A stretch of DNA of 64,000 nucleotides from Pterobdella sp. o SKG-2022 (lineage: Eukaryota > Annelida > Clitellata > Hirudinida > Piscicolidae), in contig OZ038322.1 in assembly GCA_964035795.1 (NCBI GenBank), positions 19,508,674-19,572,673 of the forward strand, in the 5' to 3' direction. A program made the translations under genes and the position numbers. The notes under the pieces were generated by a model that had not been told where the DNA came from, did not search any database, and saw only the letters and a list, made by a program, of their open reading frames with translations. Of this stretch, positions 39,117 to 51,445 are shown piece by piece (within the stretch, counting starts at the first letter, position 1; each line of letters starts with the position of its first letter).

Positions 39117-42100
39117 GTTAGTTGTAAAGTTTTTAACATATATATTCTTATAATCAAAAGTAGATTTCTGTATTTCTGCTTTAATTTTTATGTTTTTGTT
39201 TTATTTTTCCAACACTTCAAATTTAAAAGCCAAAAAATTTTTTTTTCAATATTTTGAAAAAATAAATATAAAAAAGTATTTTAATTTACAGTTACCTTTT
39301 TTAGGTAAATTCAGGAGCGTACCTTTATATAAAGAACAAAAGTTATAAAACATGAATACAGTAACAAGTAACAATTGAATATCCACTGACTGCCAGTTGT
39401 AAAAATTGCATTACAAACTCCCAATTGCTTGGAACAAAAATCAAAATATTTTTCAATGATTGAATATCAATTTTGAGCAAAGTTAAACAATTCAGCTTTA
39501 CATTGAACAGTTGAAAAAAGATTTATAGGAGCTTTTTCATTTATGCTTAACCATCAACTCTCCTACTTCTGGAAGCCTAAAATTTTTTTCAATATACTCA
39601 AATACTTTATAAATGCTTGAATAGGAAATTTTGCAAAAACTTCAAACAATGAGATATATTAACACAGAAGTGAAAACACCATGAGCCTACACGTTATTTT
39701 TTGATTAGAAATGAAAACAGTAAATAACACAGATTTGATAACATTTTATAAAGAAATTAATATTAAAATAGAAATAAGTATAACTCAATATGAGTATAAA
39801 TATAGTGTAGATATTTGAAACGAGTTGCGCATGTCAAAAAAATAAATTTTTCACTTATTTTATGTGTAAAAGTTAGAGAATTTGTATTGTTACATTATCT
39901 AAATTGTGTGAGTATTTAAGTAATAACTAAATACTACGAGAGAGACTAAAAAAATTTTTTTTTAGTGTACAAATTTTTTCGTGCTTTAGAACGAGAATTG
40001 TTATTTTTATAATATTTATGTTATGAACTTCTTTGATACGTGATTCAATATTATCTGAATTAACATCAAAATAGTTTTTTATATTAACTTGTAACGCCTT
40101 TTTAAGTTTTTATTTTAGAGTTCGCAAATATTCGTGTTATTTTGATTTATTTTTTTTTTAACTTTTAATTTATAATTTTTTCAAACTTTGCATTCGTTTA
40201 GCAATCTATTTTGTTGTCAATTGGTTACCTGATGATGATATAGAATATACCAAAAAGCTTCGTCAAAATAAAAAATTCAAGTTTTGTCGTGTTTTTATGA
40301 TTCAAAATCTATTTTTTGAAACGTTATTTTTTAAGTTAAAATTTTTGAATTATACGAAAAAATTTTTGATTTATAAGCAAAACTTTTTGAAATTATAACC
40401 AAAAATTTTTGCACACTTTGAATAGTTTAAACTCTTGTTTAAACCTTATTATTATGATGGTTTAAATATTTTGAAGTTTGTACAAAAACCAGGAAAAGTG
40501 CGGTGTTATTTTGAATCGATTTTCAAATTTTGACATTTGAAAAGATGAATTAAATTCATTCAAGGTTCTATAGTAAAAACCTTCAATTAGTTTTATCAAA
40601 ATACATTAGAACTTTTTTCTGACTCACCCTCAATAGCAATTTAACTTCTAAAAAAGAGTTTGTTCGAAAAGCAATTCTTTTCAATGAATTTTTTTTAAAT
40701 TTCTTTATTAGAACTTTTGACTTCATTCATGTTTTTTTGTACAGTTCTTTTGAAACTTCAACAATTTTATCCAAATAATTGGTTTCGATCAGAGCTTAAA
40801 CAATTTTTTCAGTCTTTTGAAATATAAAAACTCAAAACCCCTAAACTATTAAGATATTTTACAACATTGCTTCAACAAAAAAACTTTATATTACTTTAAA
40901 AATTTTTTCGAAGCAATGTTTGGTTATAATAATATAAAGTTTCTTCTTCCTAATATGAACTTGAAAAAATTCGGGCCAAACTAATTCATAAATATTGGGC
41001 TAAGGTCTTTCTGATAAATGTCGTCTGATCATGTGAAGAGATTGGACCATGAAAAATCACTAAAATACTAGCTTCAAAACTAAAAAAACTCATTTTAGTA
41101 CATAGAAATAGTTTTTTTTTAAAGAGATATCTTTACATGGTTTTAAAGCATTTGCTTTTCTAACAGTCAATGAAAAGTTGATTCAAACTGGAATTCCATA
41201 TTGAAGTTATGAAATTAATAAAAAAACGAAAAAATTTTTTTTCATAATTGCTATAAGTTTTTCAATGTTTGTAAAGTTTGAGAATAAATATCCGTTATAT
41301 TTGAATATCTCTACTGAAATTGGACATGCCCGTGAGCCTGACTGTAGGGTGTGACCATTCACGTGTGAGAGATACATAAATATATAAGATCTACAGTAGT
41401 GGTTCTACAGTTGATTTTCCAAATCTGTTAATCAATGCTATTATTGATTATTCTGATTGATAATGATTTTGACTAAGATTTTGTTAATAAAAGTTGCTTG
41501 TACAGTTTGTTCAGTTTACCACAGATGCATATGAGAAAATCGTTTTCACAAAGTTTCAGCAGAAATTTTGTGAGATTTCAGTAAAATAAGTGCAAACAAT
41601 GGTCAGATATTACCGATTGTGGCTTATTTCAAAAATTCTATTTTTGTCTTCAAATGAGAATTATTTTTTTTGATTTTATGGAAATGAATTCTCTCACATT
41701 TTCAAATCTGGTTATGTATAATAACTCAATTTTATAGAATGTCTATTTTTTTATAGATTGAATATGTTTTTGAAAAAATAATCTTCACTATAAAACTCTG
41801 AAAAAAATTCAAAGGTTTAAAAATCGTTTTTTTTTCAAATCGTTGTACTCGACAACGAACATAATTTTTATCCAAAAATATTTTTTTTATATTCTCAACT
41901 TATATAAAAACAATACATAGAAATTTTGGCATCAATGTTATTCACAATTATTGAGAGCAGAACACAATCTAATTGTTTTAGTTGTGTTTTTTATTCTGTT
42001 AGGAGAATGGTAGAAAATATATCTTGGATAATGCTGTTAATGGCACACATAAAAATTTATTATTAATTCTATAGAGATAATAATAAGTTTGAACAAATAC

Positions 42101-43660
42101 TGCTTTCAATTAAACCCCCTGACTGGAATGATGGTGTTGAGAATATTTTCTCAACTTTATGTTCTATTTTCTAGTTACATGTTGTTGACAGTAGCAGTAG
42201 TGATCAATGAGAGTTTCAAACTTGTAAGACTGCTCTATACATTAAGACAAGAAATTTTCTACTTCGTTATTTGGGTGTTTGTCAGCTTAACGTAAAAGTT
42301 ACATTTTTTTTCTCCTTGAGTAAACTACTTAATCATTCTTATTGCTAACTAAAGTATCGAATAAATTTTTTATGGTAATTAATTTATAAAATATTTAGCT
42401 ATAGAGCAATTGCTTTTGAAATATTTCAAATTTTGGAAAAAAATTTTTTTTCATCTTATTTCAAAACAATTTAAAAATTTATCATCTAGTGAGGTTTACT
42501 ATTGGCAGGATTAAAAATATTTTTGTTCATAACACATGAACCAGTCATCACAGGAATTTTACGTTGGGATAATCATAAGTAATTTTCGGCTTGAATTTTA
42601 GCTTAGAGTTTCTTCTTTCAAAAGGATTTCAACCCTTTTGACAAATTATTTGATTAATTGCTTTTTAATATACGAAACTGTAGCATAAATCATTTAAAGC
42701 AAATTTTTACTTTTCTGAAAACCTTTAAAATCTGAAGTTTCTATTTTGAATCATCTTCACGATTCTACAGCTATTAGAGCGTCAAGCTTCTTTATAGTAC
42801 CTACAGTTATTTCAATTAACTACTCGCTATAAATATCGAAATAAAAGCTAAAGCCAATCGATGCTTGTACGGAACAAAGATAAATGAAGCAATATTTTTA
42901 TATTCAAGAGTTATCTTTTCTTAATTATCTTTTTTCACATTCGAAATTTAAAATTAATTTAACAAATAAAATTACTGGTCTAAAAACACTTAAATTATGG
43001 TTGCAAAAAAGAACAAAATCATATTTTTTCAATTTTTATTCTCATGTTTTGCAAAGCCTTTACATTATTGTTACTTTTCTCACGTATGTAATTTGCAGCA
43101 TTAATTGCAATTGAAATAATGGTGCTACAGATAGCAGAAGAAAAAGCAATACTTTACATTAAGAAAAATTAATGGAGAACAAAAACTGTCATTTAGAACA
43201 ATAATGGGAAAGATTATTTTTTATTGAAAAACTAAAAATAATTATTATAGATTCTTTTTTTAAATTTCATGAAGTGAAAATTATGATTTTTCAAATGTTT
43301 TTTTGTTATTTTTGAAGCAAGTTTTCGAATAGTTATATGTGATTTTATTGAATTATCTTGAAAGCCAATTTTACTTATTCTAAAAAAATATCACTTGTAA
43401 AATTTTCATTATATTTTTTACACATAAAGTTAAAAAAATTTTTTGACTTTCAAATCAATTATTTCTAAATAATTTAGATATTTTAAAAAATAACAGATAA
43501 AAATTGAGAAATCATTGTTATTAAAATTTTAATAAATTCTAAATTAAATCTCATTTTACAAACTAAAATTTTGAAAGATTAAGTTACAAAAAGTTCATTT
43601 TTTTGAATTTATTAAAACATTGCAAAGTTATTTTTCTATAACTTCAATAATATTGTGACT
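39117..43660. other. intron 4, left part, nothing recognised
   Basis: AT-rich DNA with only chance frames. A hydrophobic frame at 42089-42295 has no splice context or known motif and was not accepted. Confidence 0.5.
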
Positions 43661-43683
43661 TGTACATGCAAAATTGGAGTCAC

Positions 43684-46600
43684 TTATGTTGTTGTTCTGT
43701 TTTCTTCTGAGAGGAGTGCATCATTACTGATCAATCTACGCCAAGCGGGCCTGTTAGAGGCAGCTTTTTTCCACGCAGTGAAGTCTATATTGAAGTCCCT
43801 CAGATTTGACTTTATAACGTTTGCGTGGAGCTCCGATTACTCTTTGACCATTTTTGAGCTGACCGTAGAAGAGTTGTTTAGGAATTCTAGAGTCCGCCAT
43901 ATGAGATACATGACCAGCCCATCGTATCTGTGCCTTACGCATCATCGTAATAACACTGGAAAGGTTTGCCCTCTCTAATACTTCAGTGTCTGGGACAAAG
44001 TCATTTCAGCGTATATTAAGAATTCTGCGAAGACACCGAGTATGGAATTGCTGGAATTGTTTCTCATGACGTCTGTATACTGTCCATGCTTCACAGCCAT
44101 ATAGTAGTGTGGTCAATACTACGGCTTTATAGACTTTAACTCTCGTGAACTGTGATATCTCTCTTCTCTCTCACACCTTTTTCCTTAATCTTCCAAAAGC
44201 AGAGCTGGCTTTGGCAATTCGGTTTTTGATCTCATCATCAATGTTTATACGACGAGAAAGTGTACTGCCTAGATAAGTGAAGTTGTCAACTGCCTGTAAC
44301 CTTTGTTCTTTCACTAAAATGTGTGGTTTGTGGTAAGGTTTTTCTGGGGCAGGTTGAAACCTCACTTCCGTTTTTTGGGCGATCAAACCGAAGTCATCAC
44401 AAGCGGATGAGAATTGATCTACTTCCCGTTGCACCTCTTGCTCAGTCGCAGCATTGAGCGCACAAGCATCAGCGAAAAAAAGATCTCAAATTTTAGTTTC
44501 GTTCACTTTTGAGAGAGGCTGAAGACGTCTGAGGTTGAAAAGATTCCCATCGTACCGATATCTAATTGGAATTCCAGTTGAACTTTCTTTGAAAGCCTCG
44601 ATCAGCATTGCTGCAAACATCATGCTGAACAGTGTTGGGGCTAAGACACAGCCTTGCTTGACTCCGTTGGTCACCTGAAAGAGTTCAGAGCTTCCACCAT
44701 CGTTGAGCACTCTAGCTACCATGTCATCATGAAAAAGACGGACCATTTTTACAAATTTTTCTAAACAACCAAACTTTGCTAGGATTTTCCATAAACCTTC
44801 TCTGCTTACTGAGTCGAAAGCTTTGTTGAGGTCAACAAAAGTGATATAGAAGTCTTGGCGTTGTTTTATGCTTTTCTCCTGAAGTAGGAGTGCTGCAAAG
44901 ATCATGTCAATAGTTCCTCTGCCAGTTCGGAATCCACATTGACTCTCTGGTAGGTGATCTTGCTCTAGGTGCTTCAGTAGGCGGTTCAAGAAAACACGAG
45001 CCAAGATCTTTCCCGCAATTGAGAGAAGAGAGATGCCTCTATGATTGTCGCATGTACGTTTGTTTCCTTTTCTTTCATAAATGTGTACAATGGTAGCCTC
45101 TTTAAATGCTTGTGAGAGCGTTTCTTTTTACCAATGTGAACGAAACAAATCAGTGAGTCTTCTGGTGAGTGAAATACCACCTGATTTGAATATTTCTGCC
45201 GGTATAGCATCAGGACCTGGGGCTTTACTTATTGACATATGTTTAATGGCTTTGGCGACTTCATCAACAGATAGAAGTGCATCAAGATCTTTGTTTATTT
45301 CCACCTGGAGAAGGCGTTGAATCCCTTCCTCGTTGATCTTTGACGGTCGATTAAGAATGCCATTGAAATGTTCGGCCCATCTTTCTAAGATTCCTTTCTT
45401 ATCAGTGATCAGTTTTGAACCATCAGCACTCAGTATAGGTGTATTTTTTGATGACTGTGGTCCATAGAGGCACTTGAGAGCATCATAAAAACGCCTCATG
45501 TCATGGCTGTCAGCATAACCTTGTATTTTTTCGGCTTTTTGGCTGAGCCATGTGTTTTGCAGATTTAGAAGCTTTTTTTGGACTTCTCTGCGCATATTGG
45601 CAAAGACATTTTCCTTAATTTCAATTTCGGGTCATTCTGGTGAGCTCTGAATAACTGGCGTTTCTCTTTCAACATGGTTTGAATAACAAAATCAATTTCA
45701 TCAAACCAATCTTGATGTTTCCTGGAGGTTGAGCCAAGGACTTGTAATGCGGAAGAATAAATCGTTTCTTTCATAAACTCCCAGTCGTTGCTTTCAACCC
45801 TTGAGAGTTCGCGTTCAAGATTGATCGCAAATTCCTGTTGAACCTTGGGGATTTTCAACTTTGTGACATCAAGCCGCTTTAAAGCTTTTTGTCCTTGAGG
45901 TTTTCTCATAGGAATAACTTGCAACTTGGTTTTGAAAATTATAAGCCGATGATCTGTCCAACATTCCGCTCCACACATAGATTTGGTTACTTTTACATCT
46001 TGTCGGTCTTTGGATCTAACAATGATGAAGTCAATGAGATGCCAATGCCTAGAGCGAGGGTGCATCCAGGAAGTCTTGTTGCGGGTTGGAAGGCGAAACA
46101 GAGTGTTTGTTATGATAAGTCCAAATGATGTACATGATTTAAACAGACGTAAACCATTACTATAACACTTGCCAATTCCATGATGACCTAAGACTCCTTC
46201 CCAAGCATGGTGGTTCTTGCCAACACGAGCATTAAAATCCCCGAGTAGGATGAGTTTATCCGATTGCGAAACAGTGGAAATAAGAGCTTCCAATTCTTCA
46301 TAAAATTTACTTTGACATCATCTGGATTAGTCATAGTGGGGGCGTATGCATTTATGAGTGTAGCAGTTCTTTTTTTACCCAGAGAAAGTTTGAGTTTCAT
46401 TAGACGATCATTTAAGCCTTCAGGAAGATCATCTAGTTTCTTCACAAGTTGGTTTTTGATAGCAAAACCGACTCCAGCTTCGCGTCGTTCACCACTTTTT
46501 CTTCCACTCCAGAAAAAGGTATAGCCACCACCAATTTCAGTAAGTTGTCTTTTGTCTGAGAGACGGGTTTCACTGAGAGCAGCTATGTCAACTTGATAAC

Positions 46601-47395
46601 GCCCAAGTTCTCTGGCTATCAAAGCAGTTCTGCGTTCTGGTCTTCCAGAACTGATAGAGTCTATTAAGGTTCTAACATTCCAAGATACTAGAATTAAGTT
46701 GATTAATTTTTTAGTTTGACCGCAAGAATGGGAAAACTCGCAAGCTGCGGTTTGCTGACCAAGTAAGACAAAAACAGGCTATTTTCGGAGCACCTTTTCT
46801 AGCTCCGTCTTCATGCAAGGAAGCAAGCAGAGCTATCCTGTAGAGGGCTGCTTGGTCGTTCAGGGGGCTGCCGGACTTCGCTGCTGTTCTAGATTCAAAG
46901 AAGAACGACCATATGGCCTGAGCCGCCTGTGTGTAGGTTTGCAACTACAGCTTCCAGTGATTCTGCACCTGCTGCTTTGTCACTCTCCTAACGCCACAGG
47001 GCTTGGTAAATTAAATGGTTTTTGTTGCCATGACCTGCGCTGTAATGAGATTTAAGTGAAAAAGGCTTGCGCAGCACCAACCTCACTCTATCGTCCAGAC
47101 AAGCTTGAGCCAGCGGGAAAACTGAGTCAATACAGCTGGAAGCTAGTCTGGATGCAAAAGCTGCCGGAGAGACGAGCTAATGCATTATCTAACCGCCTAA
47201 GGGGCTCCACTCCTAATTTGGGATAGGGTTTACTCCCTTAGCCTTTGCTTTTAACGAGGAGCTAAACCACAAGGCAGCGGTATCAAAGGGTAGTTTTTAG
47301 TGATTTTAAGGCTGTACAACCACCGGTATTTTTATAGAGATACCATCTCGAGAAAGGCTGCCAACCAAGGCTGAAGAGCCCTTCCCACCCTTTTC
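43684..47395 (-). mobile_element. near-complete but dead RTE-like LINE (endonuclease + RT)
   Basis: Transcribed leftward in intron 4. A GC-richer 5' region (46700-47395) is followed by the endonuclease: SWNVRTL, RPERRTALIARELG, LSETRL (near 46560), LGDFNARVG (near 46240), SRHWHLIDFIIV and CWTDHRLI. The RT has AFDSVSREG, NGVKQGCVLAPTLF and, at 44465-44476, FADA instead of the expected (F/Y)ADD. Then come YLGSTLSRRINIDDE and RWAGHVSHMADSR, and an ORF end at TAA 43684-43686. Damage: in-frame stops at 45128-45130, 44486-44488 and 44171-44173 (the last where relatives have Trp), and frameshifts near 46300 (one T missing from a T run), near 45590 and near 43815. It is a typical old LINE relic. Clade placement (RTE-related) is from memory. 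Confidence 0.85.
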
Positions 47396-47439
47396 ATATT
47401 TGAGTAATCGGTTTTCCGAACGAAACTGGCTGGTTTATA

Positions 47440-47695
47440 TGATATAATAATAATATTACAACATAATATAATGTAAAACTGGAAAAAAATAATATGAAAG
47501 AACAATAATAAAATAATATAATAATAATAAAATATACTAATAATATAATAACAATAATAATATAGTATGAGAATAATAACATAATATAAAAACGATAATA
47601 TAATATAGCAACAACAATAATATAATATAATATAATAATTATAATATAATATTATAATAATATAGCATAATAATATAATTATATATATGTATATA
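47440..47695. repeat. ATA/AATA-type simple-sequence tract
   Basis: Almost only A and T in repeated TAATAA, ATAATAT and TATAAT units, with occasional C or G. Any frame across it is artefactual. Confidence 0.9.
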
Positions 47696-47850
47696 ATTTT
47701 TTAAAATAACATTTCAAACAAAGTGTTTATAAAATTGAAAATTTCACATTTTTTATAAAAATATGTCTACAAAATTTCTAACATTTTTGCCAACCTTCAC
47801 TATCAACCATCAATTAATGGAAAAAAGAAAAATCTGAAAAGTTAAAAAAA

Positions 47851-47985
47851 AGTCCAACCCTCTCATCCAAACATCAACCAAAAAATATTTAAAGAAAGTT
47901 CAACCCCCTCATCCAAACATCAACCAAAAAAAAAAAAATATTTAAAGAAAGTTCAACCCCCTCATCCAAACAAAATAAACCCATC
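47851..47985 (+). repeat. tandem repeat of about 50 bases, roughly 2.5 copies
   Basis: A unit with AAAGAAAGTTCAACCCCCTC, ATCCAAACATCAACC, an A run of variable length and TATTT is repeated: partial first copy 47851-47890, second 47891-47943, third from 47944 with a divergent end (CAAAATAAACCCATCTCT). Copies differ mainly in the A-run length. Confidence 0.85.
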
Positions 47986-48702
47986 TCTCAACTAAAAAAT
48001 ATAAAAAAAAATAATAAAATTAAAGGAGAAAAAGAATTGTTAAAATTTTGGGAGAATAATTTTATAAATATGCGAACTTTTAAAATTTATAAAAATTTTG
48101 TTATTATGTTGTTTGCATTTAATACAATTTAAATTGTATGCTAAAATAAGAAAAAGGTTAAGACAAAAAATATTATTAAAAAGTGAAATATTATTAAAAA
48201 GTAAATTGTTATTAAAGAGTAAAAATATGTTTACACAGTAAAATAAAATAAGAGTAGTACAAACGAAGAAATATATATTTTTTTTTACTTGTGCATAGTT
48301 AGATAATTATAGTATTAAAATATATTATGGTCTTAAGAAACAATTAGTAAATGATAAACTATGATAATTTTTTTAAAACTTAAGAAACCTAATTTATTTC
48401 ATTTATTCCTTTTTTTTTAATAGAAATCACTTAAAATAATTCTTTCAAATTAAATTATTCATAACTTAATGTAATATAATATATTGTGTGAAGTAATACT
48501 TATAAATAATAAACTTAAACTTAAGCTAAGTAATAAAGTAATAAAGAGTTTATCTTTTTTAGATACTTATTAAAACAGTTATTTTTAGAAACATGTAAAT
48601 GTTATTATGTAAAATAAAAAAACTCACATAAAAAAAACCCTCAAAATAATCAAAATATAACCAAGAGAATAAATTCAGCCAGTTTCGTTCGCGCCGGATT
48701 AC

Positions 48703-49038
48703 AAAAACCGGAGTTGCTTATAAGTAAATTCTAATAGCATGCGAAATTTGAGTTTGTTTCTAAACTTTGTTAGTGTGAATTTTTTGAAAAGTTCAAGTTT
48801 CTATCAAAAAAAACAGAAAAAAAGAATTTTTTAACTTGAACTGAAACTAATTATTTTATTTAAAATTTATTCTAAAGGAAATTGAAATTGAGATAAGTTA
48901 GAAATGTTAGCTAGCTTTTCCACTATTTCAAATGGCATTAATATCAAAAAAGTATCTTTGACATATTCATATCTCCATTTATATAGGAAATAAAATTTTA
49001 AAAATTGAAAACTTTGAAGAATTAAATCTACGTTTCAG
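48703..49038. other. end of intron 4, nothing seen
   Basis: AT-rich, with the exon 5 acceptor at its right end. Confidence 0.5.
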
Positions 49039-49263
49039 AAGAGTCAATTGCTGTTTCATGCGGGTTAAATTCTAACTTCCACTTTGTATACGCTAATGAT
49101 TTACAATGTTACTGTCGGAGTCCCATATCGTATCTCAGAAGATGCTCCAGTACGTCTTCTATCAACCTATCTTTCAAAAAATGCAGAAATTGCCCTGGAT
49201 CCAAAAACAAAGGTTTCCATCGAGATGAACGTATTTTTGCTGAAAATTATTTGAACACTAAAG
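49039..49263 (+). CDS. exon 5: DUF7042-like block, first half
   Basis: The acceptor is TCTACGTTTCAG and entry is phase 1 (G + AA gives Glu). It encodes VSCGLNSNFHFVYAND, CYCRSPISYLRRCSS and INLSFKKCRNCPGS. In remembered relatives the corresponding run is CPF.GPF.F.Y followed by C..P.S....C and a F..C strand, so the Cys spacing fits while the first CPF is changed to CGL. It ends AAAG|GTAATT in phase 1. The last 24 bases and the donor lie in one arm of a perfect 26-base inverted repeat whose other arm is in the next intron. Confidence 0.78.
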
Positions 49264-49359
49264 GTAATTTTATTAAGTACAAAGCTTTTCGTTAACAAAG
49301 TAACATTATCAAGTACGTTAAAATCCAAAGACCACCTTTAGTGTTCAAATAATTTTCAG
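49240..49359. repeat. perfect 26-base inverted repeat over exon 5 donor
   Basis: Bases 49240-49265 (CTGAAAATTATTTG...AAAGGT) are the exact reverse complement of 49334-49359 (ACCTTT...AATTTTCAG), with a 68-base loop. The first arm contains the last 24 bases of exon 5 and its GT donor. The second is intronic and ends in an acceptor-like TTTTCAG. A 14-base direct repeat (TGAACGTATTTTTG) also flanks the structure, at 49226 and 49401. Confidence 0.9.
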
Positions 49360-49695
49360 TATTTACTTTGGCTAAAGAAGATTATTATGTTTTTCTTTCC
49401 TGAACGTATTTTTGACATTAAAATATCTTTTAAAAAAGAATGCTGGTGTGTTTTATTAAATTGAAAAAAATTAAATGTCTTAGAATTTTATTCTTTCAAA
49501 AGTTTTTGAAAAAATTCAAAAAAAAACATTATTTTCAAGTAGAAAATAAAGTAAAAATATTTAATAATTTTTTTGATATTTTAAATGAAGTAAAAAGTTA
49601 TAATTTTAGACTTTTCACGGACTTTGCTCACATTCTAATTTTTATTTAAAAGGTTTATTTGAAGAGTGATTACAAAATAACGATTAATTTCACAG

Positions 49696-49964
49696 ATTTA
49701 GAACTATTATGTCTTGGTACGTGGAAGGAAAACCATTATTTCAACGTTGTGGCTATAGATATCTCGAATGTCAATGACAAAGATGTTTATTTAAATCATG
49801 GATTTTCAGAATATCAACAAAAATTTGATAGAAGTTATGAAGAAAAAGAAAGTTATGAAGAAAAAGGAAGTTATGATGAAAAAAACGATATTTATGATGA
49901 AGAAAATGATTTCAATTTCAATTCATTTCGAAAGTCTTATCTGCAGGCTCCTATTTATTGCTTT
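49696..49964 (+). CDS. exon 6: DUF7042-like block with acidic insertion
   Basis: The acceptor is TTAATTTCACAG. Entry in phase 1 gives G + AT (Asp), then LELLCLGTWKENHYFNVV, matching the remembered CLATWKEG..YLVG-type motif. A roughly 45-residue insertion of repeated SYEEK/SYDEK units (49830-49900) follows, then a Cys-Phe pair (IYCF) where relatives have YRCFVY. The donor is TTT|GTGAGT, phase 0. An upstream AG at 49651 would put a stop in frame when joined to exon 5, so the second acceptor was chosen. Confidence 0.78.
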
Positions 49965-50659
49965 GTGAGTTTGTTGTGCATTTAACACATCTTCCATTGT
50001 ATTTTTTGCAAGAATTAGTTTTGCTTGATGAAAAAATAAAATAAAAATAGTATTTTTCAAGCAAAAATAGATATTAAATAATTCATTGCTGTTAACTAAT
50101 TTTCAGAAAAATATTTGTCAGATATAATTCTGAAATTTCTCAGACAATTTGAAACTAATGAAAAATGAAAAAACTTGAATATTAACTAAAGTCACGCGAG
50201 TTTTAGCTTAATAATGCATTGAAGATTAATTAGTAAAAAACATGTAGAAGTATTATCGAGAAGCGAACTGAAGTTTCCACATTCAATTCAAAACTTTTTC
50301 TCATAAATTGGAATATTTTACAGAATAGATTTTAAAATATTATAAATGAAAAAAAGCAAAACTTTTTCAATTGCTTGTAACGCTAAATTATAATTTTTTT
50401 CTAAAAAAATGTTTTCAAAGAAAATAAAATTAATTAAATTTTTGTTTTCATAAGTTTAGAAAATTCTTTCTTCTATTTTCAATAAAAGATTAAAACACTA
50501 AATATAATCACGAGAACCAAACGTTGTTGAAAAGGCAATTGAAAGGCGGCATGACTTAGCGGAATTTTTTGTGCGTCCCAAAATTGAAAGCACTATTGAA
50601 ATAAATTGCAAAATTTATTCTTGGAGCAAAATTCATAAAATGAAATTTTCAAAATCTAG
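49965..50659. other. intron 6, nothing else seen
   Basis: AT-rich; a GC-balanced stretch at 50515-50600 precedes exon 7 but lacks a phase-compatible frame. Confidence 0.5.
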
Positions 50660-50768
50660 AAATACAGAAAATACGACTCAATTATATATATGGAGCTGTC
50701 TGAAGAATGCCAAGGACTTTTTCACGTTCCCCCCATTGTTCCCCACACTCTTCTTGAACTAACTAAAG
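50660..50768 (+). CDS. exon 7: ECQGLF block
   Basis: Begins after AAAATCTAG in phase 0 and encodes KYRKYDSIIYMELSEECQGLF, HVPPIVPHTLLELTK. It fits the family segment that follows the CF(V) motif, where a Cys-x-Gly-Leu and a short strand close the domain. It ends AAAG|GTATAT in phase 1. The exon is more GC-balanced than its flanks. An overlapping frame (50571-50762) is discounted because it has no compatible splice phases. Confidence 0.7.
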
Positions 50769-51445
50769 GTATATCGATGTTTTTTATTGCTAACAGTGGA
50801 AATTTTTTTATCACATATTTTTATGAGTTTTATAGCGGGATAGCATCGTTAATAATGTTTCCATTTATATATGATTTTCAGTATAAAGAACTTGAAAATT
50901 TCTTTTGGACAATATTAATATTGACTTAGTGAATCAGCTCGGTTTAGTAAAATATTCATGTATAAGCTTTCGAAAAAGCTTTAACTATAAAAATTTTTTG
51001 TTAATAGAAACAAAAGTTTTTATTAGATTATGAAATATTTTTTTGGTACGAATCTTATAGTTGTTGTTATGATTATTAACAATTTTTTCTAAAACTAGCT
51101 AATCATAAAATTTGATTTTGAATTTTTTTTCTAAAGTTAAAAAACTTGAAATATTTTTTAATTGGCATATCTACTGAGAAAAACTATAAATGGAGATAAC
51201 TTTTTAATTCAAAGATTCAGCCTTACTAATATGCTAGATGAGTGAAACTAATATTTTCAACTGAACTGAAAAAAAAAATAATTTTATAATTATAAAAAAC
51301 TTATCACCATGGTTTTTGAAGAAAATACTTTATAACCATGAAATATGGGAACATTGGAAATTTTAAATTTTTCCCACATAACATTTAAAATGAAAGTTTT
51401 ACACATGTAAAAATTTTTTCAAATTTAGAACTCTGCAATTATCAG
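50769..51445. other. intron 7, nothing else seen
   Basis: AT-rich sequence bounded by GTATAT and ATCAG. Confidence 0.55.

Larger units (their letters stand above)
47404..48702. mobile_element. candidate non-autonomous TIR element (MITE-like), AT-rich interior
   Basis: Left end 47404-47432 (GTAATCGG...CGAACGAAACTGGCTG) and right end 48676-48702 (its inverted, slightly altered form: CAGCCAGTTTCGTTCG, then CCGGATTAC) share a perfect 16-base core and a GTAATC start. Between them lie about 1.25 kb of extremely AT-rich, non-coding DNA with TA-rich microsatellite and a tandem repeat. No clear target-site duplication is seen. The left end abuts the 5' end of the RTE-like LINE. Confidence 0.5.

Noticed and set aside
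42089..42295. Hydrophobic 68-codon frame, membrane-protein-like
   Set aside because: AT-rich DNA readily gives Leu/Ile/Phe frames; no splice context or family pattern.
47404..47432. Hammerhead-ribozyme-like core (CGAAAC) in the inverted repeat
   Set aside because: No CTGATGA segment at suitable distance on either strand.
49653..49695. Earlier acceptor for exon 6 (AG at 49651-49652)
   Set aside because: Joined to the exon 5 donor it gives an immediate TGA; the TTTCACAG site at 49695 matches the phase and the motif.
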